From: Cryptomeria japonica
Taxonomy: Eukaryota > Streptophyta > Pinopsida > Cupressales > Cupressaceae
Direction of reading: 5' to 3'
DNA: 64,000 nucleotides
NCBI RefSeq assembly: GCF_030272615.1
Contig: NC_081406.1
Location: 212,450,997-212,514,996, forward strand
Below are positions 22,490-34,509 of the stretch, one piece after another. A program made the translations under genes and the position numbers. Each line of letters opens with the position of its first letter. Positions within the stretch are counted from its first letter, which is position 1. Under the pieces are notes generated by a model. That model was not told where the DNA came from. It did not search any database and worked only from the letters and a program-made list of their open reading frames with translations.

Positions 22490-24183
22490 CCGGTATGATG
22501 ACTTCAGTGATGCATATTGTGAAGTTCATACAGATACTGAACTAGAGGTAGCATCCAAGAAGGTCCCCAACCGATATGTACAGCTAAATCATCGAAAGAT
22601 CAAATTTTTGGAAATGTGAGTGATGGTGTGCAGACTAGAAGAAGACTTGCTCGGAATGATGAACAAGTCAGCCTATGCCTCATGACTGAAGTTGAACCCA
22701 AAAAGTTCATTGAGGCCAGTAAGAGACAAGAATGGATGGATGTTATGGAAGAAGAACTACACCAAATTGAGAAGAACAAGACTTGGGAATTAGTTCCTAG
22801 ACCGGAAGACAAGAATATCATTGGCACAAAATGGGTCTACCGGAACAAGATGAATGAAGAAGGTAAAATTGTAAGGCATAAGGCTAGACTAGTATGCAAA
22901 GGTTACTCTCAAGTCGAGGGAATTGAAATTTAAGAAACATTTGCACTGATGGCTAGATTGGAAGCAATTAGAATGTTTCTAGCTTACTCTGCCTACAAGG
23001 GCTATAAAGTATACCAAATGGATGTAAAATCTGCTTTTCCAAATGGAAATTTGGAAGAAGAAGTATCCAAAAAGATTTTTGCTACATGATGATGAGACAT
23101 TTGTGTGTCGGTTAAAGAAGGCTCTGTATGGTCTAAAGAAAGCTTTGAGAGCATGGTACTCAAGATTAGATTAGTATCTAAAGGAGTAGGGATTCAAAAA
23201 GGGAAGTGCTAATAGCAATTTGTAAATAAAGAAAGATGGGAATCACATGATTATTGTGGTTGTATATGTAGATGACATCATCTTTGGAGGAAACAAGGAT
23301 ACCCTCTACAAAGAGTTTGTTGATCAGATGCACTCAGAATTTGAGATGTCAATGCTTGGTGAATTGACTTACTTACTTGGTTTGCAAATATTATAGCAAG
23401 ATAAAGGAATCTTTATCTCTCAAATCAAGTATGCAAAGGAGATGTTGAAGAAATTCCAACTGGAAGATCGTAAATCGGTAAGTACCCCCATGGTGACCAA
23501 CAACAAATTGAGCAAGAATGATGAATCACCGGTGGTGGATCAGACTCTGTACAGATCCATGATAGGAAATCTACAATATCTAACCACTTCAAGACCAGAT
23601 ATAGTTCACGTAGTGTGCATGGTGGCCAGATTCCAAGCTGCCCCAAAGCAGTCACTCATGAATGTTGTTAGCAGAATTTCTAGGTACCTACAAGGAACAC
23701 TCAGCTATGGTTTGTGGTATCCTAAATAGGGAGATTTTGTCTTGGAAGCATACATTGATGTTGATTGGGTATGATACATTGATGATAGAAAGAGCACAAG
23801 TGGTGGTGCATTCTTTCTTGGTGACCGTTTGGTCTCTTGGCATAGCAAGAAGTAGGACTCAGCCTCTCTATCTACTGCTGAAGCTGAGTACATTATTGCT
23901 GCTACATGCTACTCTTAGGTGCTTTGGATGAAGCAAACTCTCAAAGATATACAGGTGGACATCACTGATCCTATTCTCATTCGGTGTGACAATTCGAGTG
24001 CAATCAACATACCAAAGAATCTTGTCATGCATTCCATAACAAAGCACATTGCTATCAAATATCATTTTCTCAGAGAAAAAGTTGAAGGACAGAAGGAAAG
24101 GATGGATTATGTTCCTATTGGTGAACAAGTAGTAGACATTTTCACCAAACCATTACCGGTAAGCACTTTTGAGTACATCTGAC
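22490..24183 (+). pseudogene. pol: Copia reverse transcriptase and RNase H (+ fragment), broken
   Basis: RT blocks EWMDVMEEELHQIEKNKTW, GTKWVYRNKMNEEGK, VYQMDVKSAFPNG (catalytic Asp retained) and YVDDIIFGG (near 23270) are present. Then come thumb/connection residues and RNase H blocks DDRKSTSGGAFFLG, SLSTAEAEYI, IRCDNSSAINIPKN, TKHIAIKYHFLREKV and VDIFTKPLP. Stops and frameshifts lie near 22931, 23050-23090, 23172, 23225, 23394, 23727, 23772, 23855 and 23917. The gene ends at the TGA at 24181. Confidence 0.85.
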
Positions 24184-24363
24184 ACAAGTTGGGAGTTGTG
24201 TCATCTGCCTAGGCAGGTTTTATATGGCTCAGGGGGAGCTGATGGTGGTCAAAGGGGGAGTTTGGTATGAATCAAAGGGGGAGTGCACAATACCCTTTGT
24301 CATTGTGTCAAAGGGGGAGAAATGTACCAGTATGGAGTATCTCACTAGCAGTTGACATCAATC
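24184..24363 (+). promoter_or_regulatory. Copia 3' non-coding region with polypurine array
   Basis: Four G-rich purine tracts (CAGGGGGAG near 24230, CAAAGGGGGAG near 24258, 24276 and 24309) precede a truncated end at CAGTTGACATCAAT. The intact end in this family continues into another polypurine tract and the LTR, as at 20820-20845. Here it is broken and fused to the inverted copia fragment. Confidence 0.75.
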
Positions 24364-25145
24364 AATCTGTACCCACTTTCCTTTTCTACCATTTTTCGAA
24401 AGATCTTGAATCTTTCAAATGCTTGTGATTTGTCTTGCAGAAAGGTGACCCATTTCATCCTTGAGTAGTCATCCATGAAGAGCATAAAGTATCTTTCACC
24501 GACAAGTGCTCTTGTTCTAGTTGGACCACATAGATCTGTATGCACAATTTCAAGTGGTCTTGAGGTGTTGTGCTCCTTTGTCCTGAAACTCACTTTTGTT
24601 TGCTTACCTTTTACACATTCATCACAAAATGTGTTTACCGGTTTGATGATGGGTGGAATATTCCTCACACGCCCCTTTTTGCTTACTACAACTAAGTTAT
24701 CAAAATTGATGTGACTTAATCTTTTGTGCCACAACCAACTTTCATCTACTTGTCCTAACATACATTGGGACTCATAGCATTCCTTCAGATTATAAACATT
24801 TCCATCAGTCCTCTTTCCTTCTGCCACAACTTTACTGGTACTGTCTTTCTTTATCTGGCAACCAGTTGAGTCAAAGGTGAATTTGTAGCCTTTGTCACAC
24901 ATTTGACTCACACTCAGCAGATTATGCTTGAGGCCTTCCACATAATATACATCATGTGCCTTCAGTTTTCCATCAATGCTTAGAGTTCCTTTTCCCTTTA
25001 TTTTGATGGAGGAATTGTCTCCAAATCTTATTGATCCACCATTCCAGTCTTCACGTTTGATGAATTTATTTTTGTCACCAGTCATATGATTTGAACAACC
25101 ACTATCTACCACCCATAGATTTTTCCTTTCAGCATGCAAGGTCAT
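24364..25145 (-). pseudogene. pol: Copia protease and N-terminal integrase (- fragment)
   Basis: The protease active site is intact (WVVDSGCSNHM). It is followed by IRFGDNSSIKIKGKG and VYYVEGLKHNLLSVSQ, then the pre-integrase zinc region WHKRLSHINF and CDECVKGK. The integrase core has IVHTDLCGP and DDYSRMKWVTFLQDKSQ, and stops at ESGYRL where the sequence is fused to inverted copia 3' non-coding DNA. The second Asp and Glu are therefore missing. This 266-residue frame is otherwise open. Confidence 0.85.
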
Positions 25146-25169
25146 CTGTACTAAGAGACTTGATTCTTC

Positions 25170-27333
25170 CTATTCCTTTTCTTTCTCAACCCAAACTAGT
25201 TTGATTTCCTTCTTCTTGTCTGCTGCTATATTGAGCTCAGATTTAGTTACCGGCCCTTGATCTAGATTTGCCTTCATTTGCTTGATCTTCTTGGTTTTGC
25301 ATAACTTTTCTATGTGTCCAAATTCTTGACAGTTATAGCATTTTACATTTTCATTAAAGGGAATGTCATTAAAATTATTGTAGGGTGCAGGTTCTACAAT
25401 CAAAACTCTTATGACCATATCCATTGCACTAATAGCAAACAACTTTCACATCCCGAAGAGTATTGAATGGGTTTCTACTTTCATAATTCATAGAAGGCTT
25501 ATTGTTTAATCTACAGTCAGCTATTTTGTGTCCAAATTTATTATACCAATAACAGTAACCATGAAAGTTTGAAACATGTCGGTTAAGTTGTCTTGGTCCT
25601 GAATGGAACTGCCTCATGGAGGTTCTTCCCTTCATGTTGTTAAATCTAGTGAATCCTTCACAATCAATTTTGGCATTTCTCCTTGGGTCTACATTTTGGT
25701 GCAAGAAGTGTGGCCTCCGATTCATTTCTGCATACCAGTTTGAGTGACGATTTCCAACCACATCTGCATATGTCTTTTTGTCGGTATCCTTTCCTATAGT
25801 GAATGTCTTCTTTCCTTCACCTTCAATTCAAGAGGTGAACATTATTTCCTTTTCAGATTTATCTTTGTGGGTTGAACTTTGACCTTGTTCAAAACCTAAG
25901 CTACTGGTGTCTTTAGATTGCTTTTGTTTGCTCAACATCTTATCTAAGGCCCCAGTGTTGCCTTCATGCTTGCTCCTTATTTTTTATTTCTTCCTTGCTT
26001 TCTTCAAGCTTCTTTCTGAGCTTTATTATTTCTACTTCCAACTCTTGATGCTTCTTTTCTTTCTCTGTCAAATCAAAAGTTGTAGCTTCACTAATCCTCT
26101 TAGTTTCTTCCAGCTGCAGTTTCAAGTCAGATATGACTTGACCAGACTCTTCCAGGGACTGCTTCAAAAGATCTTGTTCATCTATTGCAACAAGCTTAAC
26201 TCTCTTGAGTTCTCTTCTTGTTTTACTCAATTCTTCAAGCATACTAATAAGTTCACTCTCCAAATCCAATTCAGCCTCAATATCCTCTTCTTCCTCATCT
26301 TCATCAGCTGGTGATTCAAGTGCAATGAAAAGATTGGCTTTTTTATCATTCTCGTGGTCATCATCTTCCGATACATTTTCATCATATGATGTGTCATCCT
26401 TAATGATATATAGGTTGTTCTGGTTCCGGTAGCCTCTCCTTCCCTACCGGTAGTCATTCCTTTCTCTGTCTTTGCTGATAGATCTTCTGAACTCTCTTGA
26501 CTCATCTCCACTAGTTTCTTTGTGAGGACAATTTGCAGTGAAGTGTCCCACCTTTCCACAGTTGAAGCATTTAAGTGGTAGTTTTCCTTTGTACCAGTCA
26601 GATCCTCTTTTGAGCTTCCTGAAAAAGTTTTCTATTTCTGCATCAAAGTCATCACTGGATTCTTTATGAGTAATTGCTTCTTTTCCCTTTTTAGTGATAC
26701 TGAATGCTACTTCTTTCCTTGAGGAAGTATCACCGGTTGTTCTCATCTCAGAGGCTATCAGAGAGCCAAATAGCTCATCCATTGTAAAAGTCTTCATATC
26801 CTTGGCTTCTTCTATGGTTGACACCTTAGTATCATATTTGGGAGTGAGAGATCTGAGTATCTTCTTGACAAGAATCTCATCTACAATCTCTTCTCCAAGT
26901 CCTCTGATGGTATTCACGGTTTCATCAAATCTATGAAGATAGTGTGCAATCTTTTCATCATCTTTCATTTTGATGCTGTCAAATTGGCCCCTTAGTGTTT
27001 GCAGCTTGGCTTCTTTGACTTTTTTATCTCCCTCAAACAACCTCTGCAATTTGTCCCATGTCTCATTTGCTGAAATACAGTGCATGACTTTGACAAATTC
27101 ATTATCGGACAGCTCACTCAAGATAGCATGTTTTGCCTTTGCATTATTCTCATACTCCTTTTTGCATCTAGATCAGAGGGAGGAGCATTAGGAATGACAT
27201 ACCCATTCTTGACCGACATCCACACATCAAAACTAAGAGATGAAATATAAGTCTCCATTCTTTTTCTTCAGAAGGCATAGTTGGATCCATCAAACATGGG
27301 GGCTTTTGAGGAAGCAGACTCACTTCTTGCCAT
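25170..27333 (-). pseudogene. gag: Copia Gag with coiled coil and three zinc knuckles, broken
   Basis: Start at the ATG at 27333 (MARSESASSKAP, FDGSNY). Frameshifts and stops break the first part; 27121-26444 is open and holds the Gag body (MSELSDNEFVKVM, WDKLQRLFEGD, LHRFDETVNTIRGLGE) and the first knuckle CFNCGKVGHFTANC. Then follow a heptad-rich coiled coil (25964-26269), a second knuckle with one Cys changed (CYWYNKFGHKIADC, near 25545) and a third, CYNCQEFGHIEKLC (near 25310). The extended Gag with a coiled coil fits Sirevirus-type elements. At least four disruptions separate the parts. Confidence 0.8.
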
Positions 27334-27398
27334 TATGTTCAAATTCCAGAATCAACCCAACGTTTGAATATAATTGGGAACTTTTCTCTAATACTGAT

Positions 27399-28859
27399 TG
27401 TTGAAAATAGAATACCACTAAGAGGGGGGTGAATCAGTGGCTCCTAAGCTTTTTCTTTGTCTGATCTAACTTTAGAATATTAGTTATTCACTTAACCATT
27501 AAATAGTCATACTAGTAATACAAGAGAGATAGCCAAAGAGATCATTCACACACAAGGAACTCACAACACCAGATTTATGAGGAAAACCCAATATGGGAAA
27601 AACCTCGACGAGAAAAGTTGCTGGAGACTACTACTCCAATCCAGCCTCACAGGTAAAACACTGACTTACAAAGATTTTGGGCACCAACCCTTGTCTTTTA
27701 GGGCACCAACCCAAGGAGCACCAAGCTTCAACTTGGCAAAGTATATTGAAATAATATTTGAATACAATTAAGGCTTCTTGTTGCAAATGAATTATGCAAC
27801 TCTTTGATCAAATAACACTTTGCCGATTGACAGTCTTTTCTCCTCCACTGAAACTCACACTATTGGTTGTGGAATTATTGTCTCTATTTCTCAACCTCTA
27901 TTGTCTTTCTCTCCCTCTCACACACAATCTCTCAACACACTGGATCACACTAGGATGCTTCCTGCTTTGCCACACCTTACTGGTTAGGCTCAACTACAAG
28001 ACTACATAATTGTCGGTAGAATCCTCTCACCGGTATGCTTGCTCACACACACACTGCAACTTTCGTAGAATTATTTCTAAGGCTCACAATTATTTTCTTT
28101 TCTTGCTTCTCTCTACACTTCTCTTTCACAACATCAATCTTTTTGTTTTGAGCTCTCATTTCTTATATGGTGATTTCATGCTAGAACATAATTCAAAAAC
28201 TTGAGTGATTAGGGTTTTTTCTTTTCGACACAATATTCATGAGATTCAATCCTACCTATCTCAAATCAATCACCTGTCCTACAAGGATGCACCTGCACAT
28301 GGTTTCCATTATCCACTGCACATTTTTTGGAAATGGCAATCTCGAATTAGATCTTTTGTCATGAAATTAGTTGACACATAAAGCGCTTCAGAAGATTTCT
28401 TTTCGAGGACTTCTTGAATCGGATTTCCCTTGCATAGATTGAGGCACCAACTACTCTCTGATCTTCCTCTATCATTCCTTCTTCCTCAAGCCGCAATCAG
28501 TGAGATACAATCTCATGATTTTGGACTCCTCCATTAATGGGGATTATCTGTTTCATCAACCATATCAATGAGGCTTCACCAACCACAACTCATTTGCCAC
28601 CTTTGCTTCACATGGCATCACAATGATCAATAAATGGCCCACCAACACATAGTTGGTCCGAAAAACACATATCGATACAAATCTTTGTCAGTAGAGCTTT
28701 CTTCTTCTATTAACCAGTAGAGGACCCTATACTGGTAAAACATCTTCACCTCCGGTGGTGTGAGACTATCGGTAGGTCTTCATTCTTTATGCTCATCCTT
28801 ATGTGAGTATTCATCATGCCGATTGACATCAATGACAACTTAGTGCCAAATTGCCAACA
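27399..28859 (-). repeat. 5' LTR of the - strand copia fragment
   Basis: Read on the - strand it starts TGTTGGCAATTTGGCAC at 28859 and ends TTTTCAACA at 27399 (1,461 bases). The first 800 bases match 20845-21652. A degenerate primer binding site (CAGTATTAGAGA) follows it at 27385-27396. Confidence 0.85.
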
Positions 28860-30100
28860 ATACCTTCCACATCTACTATCTTGTAGGCACCTGATGCATA
28901 AACCTTGAAAATGATGTATGGTCCAAGCCAATTAGGGCTAAATTTTCCTTTCTCCTCAAGTAAGGCATTCAAGTTGCGTTGATTCTCGTAAAGGACTATA
29001 TCACCTACTAAGAAGGAACATTGAATAAATTTATCATTGTAGCTTCATTGAAAAGTTTTTATGATATGATTGAATTTCTCGAGGGAATTTACACGCCTTC
29101 ATCAAGCATCTCAATTTGTTGAATTCTTTGCTCTCTATAGGAATCATCATCCACTATACCCCTAAGAGAAACTCTCAAAGAAGGAATTTCTAACTCCAAA
29201 GGCATAATGGCATCAGCACCATAAACAAGATTATAAGGAGTACAACTCATAGCAACACGTACACTTGTGTGATAGGCCTAAAGAGCATAGGTTAATTGAG
29301 TATGCCAATCCTTACCATGCTTGTTTACAGTCTTTCGAAGAATTTGATCAATTATCCTATTAGAAGACTTAGCTTGACCATTTGATTGAGGATAATAAGG
29401 TGTAGAAAATTTATGTTGAATATGATATTTCTTGAGAAACTTCTTCACATCCTTATTTTTTAATGACGTTCCATTAGCCGAAACTAAGGTAGAAGGTATC
29501 CCAAATTGGAAAATAATGTTTTCCAAAATGAATTGACAAATTACTTCAGTGGTAGTAGATTGAAGATGAAGAACTTCCACCCACTTCGTAAAGTAATCAG
29601 TGGCAGTTATGATGAAGGTATGTCCTTGAGATGAAGGAGGAAAAATTTTACCAATGAGATCCAAACCCCATGTAGAAAAGGGCCAAGACACCACTTGAGA
29701 TTGAAGTTCTTGGGCAGGGGCATGGATAAAATTGCTATGTTGCTGACATTGATGACATTTTTTAACAAATGCAAAGGAATCCTTTTCCATGGTTTGCCAA
29801 TTATATCCCATTCGGAGCAATCTCTAAACTAAAGATCTACCCCCAAAATGCCCCCCCACAAGCACCTGAATGTGCTTCCTCAAGACCAATAGGGATTTCA
29901 TCCTTGTTTAGGCATCGAAGGAGAAGACCATTATAACCCCTCCTATAAAGAACATTAAAAAGGATAATATATCTAGCAGCCAATTTGTGAATCCTAGCTC
30001 TAGTATTCTTATTCGCAGAGTCAAGAAAGGTACCATCACTCAAATATCTCACGATATGCAAGTACCATTCATTAGAATCTATAATGCAACAATTTGCCAC
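28860..30100 (-). pseudogene. pol: Gypsy integrase, catalytically dead
   Basis: N-terminal zinc-binding residues are CHQCQQHSNFIHAP. The core has FIITATDYFTKWVEV (first Asp present), but the second Asp is replaced (VSANGTSL, family SDNGT) and the Glu is replaced by Lys (SNGQAKSSNR, family NGQAE). The C-terminal part reads SCTPYNLVYGADAIMP, then decays. Upstream (29837-30100) lies the pre-integrase segment (ARYIILFNVLYRRGYNG, RCLNKDEI). It is cut at 28860 by the copia composite. Confidence 0.85.
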
Positions 30101-30357
30101 ATCACAAGGATTATCAATAGGGTAGTAAGGTTGTGAATAGTGAATTTAAGATCTACCAAGGGGTCCTCTAGAGACACAAGAGAGGCAACACATGCCATCA
30201 GATCAGCATGTCGATTATCTTTTCGAGGAACAGGCTCCATGGTATAAGAATCAATTTTTTACAAAAAGGATATAGCTAGATCTCTATATTGTGATAATTT
30301 GTCTTGCTTATCTTGATAAACTCATGTCACTTGTCTCATGATTAGTTGACAATATCC
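30101..30357 (-). pseudogene. Gypsy segment between second RNase H and integrase
   Basis: A degenerate connection with several stops; MEPVPRKDNRHADLMACVA-type residues can be read near 30180-30240, which fits the end of the second RNase H domain. No separate gene. Confidence 0.5.
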
Positions 30358-31851
30358 TTAAATATGTAGATGTTTCACATTCAATGCCAAGGCTTCTTTA
30401 ATTCCAGCTATTAGAGCCTCATATTCATCAATGTTGTTGGTACATAAAAAATTGAGATGATATGATAAAGGAATAGGCTTCTTTTTAGGAGAGATTAAGA
30501 CCACCCCTACCCCCAATCTTGTATGACACTTAGAGCCATCAAAGTACAATTCCCAAGTTTCACGAACCTCAGTGGAAAAAATGTATTTGTCGGGAAAGGA
30601 TTCTGGATTAGGTAGGGAGAAGGGTGAAGGAGAATCAACTAAGTGGCCAGTCAATGCTTGACCCTTTATTGCCTTTTGCAAGACAAACTTAAGGTCAAAC
30701 TCAATCAACATCATAACCCACTTAGCTAAGCATCCGGAAAGGTTAGTTTTGGGAAAAAAATGTTTAAGAGGATTGAATTTAATGATAACATGGACCTTAG
30801 CATTCAAGAGATAATGCCTCAACTTTTGGGTTGAAAAGACTAAAGCAAGGCATTGTCTTTCTATTGTAAAATAATGGACGTCGTAACCAAGTAGAGTGTG
30901 GGTTATGTAATAAATTGGGCATTCTCTTCCATCCTTATCACATTGTGCCAATAGGGTTGAAAGAGCTTGAAGGGAAGCAATGGTGTACATAAGGAAAGGC
31001 TTAGTAGGATCAGCAGGTTGAAGAATAGGAGGATTGGCCAAATAGGTTTTTAGGTCTTCAAATGCTTTATGAAAATACTCATTCCATTGGAAAGTGATAT
31101 TATTTTCAAGCAATTGTGTGAAGGGAAAGGTACAATCCGCAAGTTGAGAAACAAACCTATGAATAGGTTGGATCTTTCCTTGCAAACTTTTTAGTTGGGA
31201 TAAATTCTTAGGAAGTGGCATGTTAACAATAGAATCTATCTTCTTTGTATCCACCTCAATGCCATGATGTGAAACTATGAATCCTAATATTTTTCCACTA
31301 TCCACACCAAAAACACATTTTCGAGGATTCAAACGCATGTTATACTTATGAATTCTCTCAAAGATTTGATGAAGGATCTTAGCATGATCTGTACAAAGAA
31401 TGAATTTGGCTAAGATGTCATCAACGTAATCTTCTAAATTTTTATGCATATAGTCATGGAAGATGAGAGTCATAGCATGTTGATAGGTTGCACCTGCATT
31501 TTTCAATCCAAAAGGCATCACAATCCAACAAAATGTACCCCAAGGAGTGGTAAAAGCAGTTTTATATTGATCTTGAGGATTAATGAAGATTTGATTATAT
31601 CCTGAGAAACCACCCATAAAGGATAATAAAGCATGCCCTGCTACCGAATCCAATATCATATCGATATTCATGAGAGGAAAGTCATCCTTTAAAGAGGCCT
31701 TGTTTAAATCATGAAAATCTGTACACATCCTAATCTTATTTTCAGCCTTAGCCACAACAACAATGTTTGAAATACATGGGGAATAATCGTTAGGATGAAT
31801 GAATCCAACATCCAACAGTTTTTCAATCTTAGCTTTAACAAGTAATGCCAC
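30358..31851 (-). pseudogene. pol: Gypsy reverse transcriptase, RNase H and second RNase H (497 aa)
   Basis: This long open frame has the gypsy RT blocks: IEKLLDVGFIHPNDYSP, RMCTDFHDLNKAS, LSFMGGFSGYNQI (family FMDGFSGY; the first catalytic Asp is Gly), PFGLKNAGATYQ and YVDDILAKF (catalytic pair present). Next is the gypsy-type RNase H (TIERQCLALVFSTQKLRHYL), then a second RNase H starting ELYFDGSKCHTRLGVGVVLI with DEYEALIAGIKEAL, typical of Tat-type elements. Despite its length it cannot be active because of the RT change, and it is separated from the other parts by stops. Confidence 0.9.
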
Positions 31852-32651
31852 TTTAGGGTGAATCTTTCAAATCTTTTTCTTCATAGGTTTAGCATCAGGA
31901 ATTAGGACAATGTTATGAGTGCCAATCTTAGGATCTATGCCAGGCATGTTAGAATATATCCAAGCAAAGATCTCAGGAAATTCATGTAACAACTCGACAT
32001 ATTGTTTTGCTTTTCTTCATTAAGACATTTCCCTATCTTGATGATTTTATCTTCAACACAAGGATCCATCTTGATATCAATGGTGTCATTTATTAGGAAA
32101 TTGCTTTGTTGAGGAGCATCTTTTAATTGAAGAAATTCATTGACTATCTCATCGTTATTTCTTTCTTTCCCAAAGTAAGCTTCCACATTTAGACAATAGG
32201 GAAAATTGTGGTTATGGTGATAACGAGGAAGGTTGTCATAAGATCCCAAGAATTCAGCTAAGGAATCAACATTAGAAAAAACATTAAAAGAAAAGACACA
32301 AGAAGGGTCACAGTCAATATGTTCTAGATTTTTTAGCGAGAGAGAAGTAGAAATGACATTAACACTAATATATGGTCTCTTAGAGTCTTTAGAACACTTG
32401 AAAGGATCATAACCAAGCCCAAATGTCATATCACAAAAGTTGTTTTCCAAGGGAACCTTAATCCCTTGTTCTTGAGCACCACATCCATTTCCATTATATC
32501 CACACCTAGCTAGGATGTGAAAACTAGGACCATAAAGGTTGGTCATTTCTAAAGAAGAAGGACGATTTTCAAAAAGTGAAGAATCAAAATCCTCTAGACG
32601 AGAAACTAAGGGAGATGAAGTCTGAGAAGCCACCACAAAGTTATTACTCAA
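31852..32651 (-). pseudogene. Gypsy linker with G-patch-like motif (238-aa frame)
   Basis: The frame 31935-32651 precedes RT. It contains ARCGYNGNGCGAQEQGI, resembling the G-patch motif (GYNG.GLG...QGI) known between protease and RT in Tat-type plant gypsy elements, followed by an acidic low-complexity region. Near 31870-31960 the - strand reads AWSYEDMPGIDPKIG-type residues just upstream of RT, a known feature of this region. Function in the element is not established. Confidence 0.7.
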
Positions 32652-33490
32652 TGGCCCAGATAAAGTGGATTTCTTTTTAAGTTCTTCTTCTTATTTCTTC
32701 TTTTCAACCTTAGGTTCTCTAGGGGGAATTTTGTATTCCCCTACAAAAGTAGGATTGAAATCAAGGGATCCCCAATCATCTTCTACAAGAACCTTTTTAG
32801 GAGAAAAAGTATTCTCAATCGTAGAGTCTCGATTCAGATATGGGAGACAGGTTTGATGAAGTGGTCACACTGATTGGAGTAGAATCTTTAGAGGAATTAT
32901 TTAAGATAGCTGGAGAAGAATTGATTGAAGAGGATTTAGAACTTGATGTTTATAAACAAGCCTAGAATCTTGTGTCACCTAGCAAGGTATATGTTGTATT
33001 GTTGTAAATAAATTTAATTTTCCTATGCAATGTAGAGGGAACAACTTGCATGCTATAAATCCAAGGTCTCCCTAGCAACAATTTGTATGTCAATTCTCCA
33101 GATATGACATGGATAGATGTGGGTAAAGTAAGAAGACCTACCTTAACAGGCAGTACCTAGTGAAGATTTAGCAACATTATCAAATCCACTTATAGTGAGA
33201 GAATCGGGCTTAATAAGAGATGTATCAACATTGATCATATGCAACAAGTTAATGCTACAAACATTAAGGAAAGAACCATTTTCCACTAGTGTTCATCTTA
33301 TCATACTATCATTTATAATAACCACAATCATTAAGCGATCATATTGTTGTTGAATTTCACTAGAGGGCAATTAATCTTGTGTAAACACAATCTGAGCCTT
33401 AGGTGTTGTAATAGAGTTAATCAAGGAAGCCATATTATTAGATGTCACCATGGATGGTACATTCAATGTTTTCAAGGAATCTTGTAGCAT
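32652..33490 (-). pseudogene. pol: Gypsy protease region, decayed
   Basis: The - strand reads, with interruptions, NVCSINLLHMINVDTS, TISGFDN and then YKLLLGRPWIYSMQVVPST, a phrase characteristic of the retropepsin C-terminus in plant gypsy elements. The active-site D-S/T-G was not found intact. Stops and frameshifts are frequent. Confidence 0.65.
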
Positions 33491-34344
33491 TTAATGATGA
33501 GTCGAGAAAGTTTGAATCAAATCCCAAAGGGATATCTTGGCATGAGTAGCTTTAAGTTGTTCAACAAGATCATATTCCTTACCAAGGGTTTGTGAAATAC
33601 GAGGTGCTTGAGGAAGAATGGGTTGAGGTTCAGGTAGACAATTTGGAACAACCGGAGGAGGATTAGGTTGCTTATTGTTTCTCGAGTTATAGGTATGGGA
33701 AAATACATTATAACTCTCCTTAGTTAGTTGTCTAGCATATCTATAAGGACTCTTAGTGGGATTCCTTCCTTGAACCATAATGACTATAGGTTTGTTTGGG
33801 TGCTAAAGCAATCATGACTATATCCACCTTGAACTGTGAAAAGAGATTGATTAGGAAGAGGTGAAGTTGGAGAAGGACAAACACCTTGGACAACAAAAAG
33901 TAGTTTTCTATGTTCATTCACATTGATCATATTGATTAACCCTTTAGATGCATTATTCTTGTTTGAAAGTTTAGGCAAAGACATAAAGTCATCAAGGGCA
34001 TCATCCAATAAAGCATGATCATAGTGATTGAAAGGCTTATCTTTGGACTCAAAAGGAGACATAAAATCATAGAGGGAATCATGGGAGTCAACCATGTTGC
34101 TAGATCTAGTGGAGGAGTTGATAGGAATGTACCCATGACAGGAATCATTCAACTTATCTTTCTCATCACCACGAAATGGCATAGTAACAAGGTTGATTAT
34201 TTTTTGGCAAAATGAGGGTTTAGAAGGCTTAGGGTTCAAAAAATAATCTAGAGATTCATCTAATTCATCCTTAATAAACTCATAATCAATATAACTATAT
34301 ACATCATCAAAAGCATGAACATCTTGCAAATAGAAATCTGACAT
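33491..34344 (-). pseudogene. gag: Gypsy Gag-like region, truncated
   Basis: Two frames: 33784-34344 (ATG at 34344; acidic N-terminus MSDFYLQDVHAFDDVYSY) and 33491-33778 (Pro-rich, then THAKISLWDLIQTFSTHH, a phrase seen at the Gag-protease boundary of this group). There is no zinc knuckle and the normal capsid length is missing, so much of Gag has been deleted. A TAG separates the frames. Confidence 0.6.
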
Positions 34345-34509
34345 TTTGAAATGAAAATTACATGAAACTTAAACACACAATGCAAGGAAAATGAAAGAAA
34401 TCTCTTTTTTTTCCTATGCTTTGAAAGAAAGTGAAATAAACTAGATCTATATATAACAATGCAATGCAATGAAAATAAAATTGGATTCACGTCGGGTTCA
34501 CCAAAGATA
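34345..34509 (-). promoter_or_regulatory. Gypsy leader and primer binding site
   Basis: Reading the - strand from the LTR end (CCCGACA at 34510), five bases are followed by TGGTGAACCCGACGTGAATC (34486-34505), a sequence starting TGG as expected for a tRNA primer site. The tRNA was not identified. The remaining leader up to the gag ATG is short and non-coding. Confidence 0.65.

Larger units (their letters stand above)
20797..28859. mobile_element. Composite of two copia fragments in opposite orientation
   Basis: A + strand part (20797-24363: polypurine tract, partial LTR, integrase to pol end, 3' non-coding) is joined at about 24363 to a - strand part (24364-28859: LTR, gag, protease, start of integrase). 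The LTRs are the same family (TGTTGGCAATTTGGCAC at 20845 and inverted at 28859), so the block has inverted LTR ends. About 340 bases of integrase are present in both parts as an inverted repeat (21653-22000 and 24360-24690). Only one member of a target duplication could be placed (ATACC at 28860). Confidence 0.8.

Noticed and set aside
25907-26314. 135-residue hydrophobic + strand frame
   Set aside because: Antisense shadow of the Gag coiled coil on the - strand.
30358-31851. The 497-residue gypsy RT frame as a functional gene
   Set aside because: FMGGFSGY lacks the first catalytic Asp and neighbouring domains are separated by stops, with a dead integrase.
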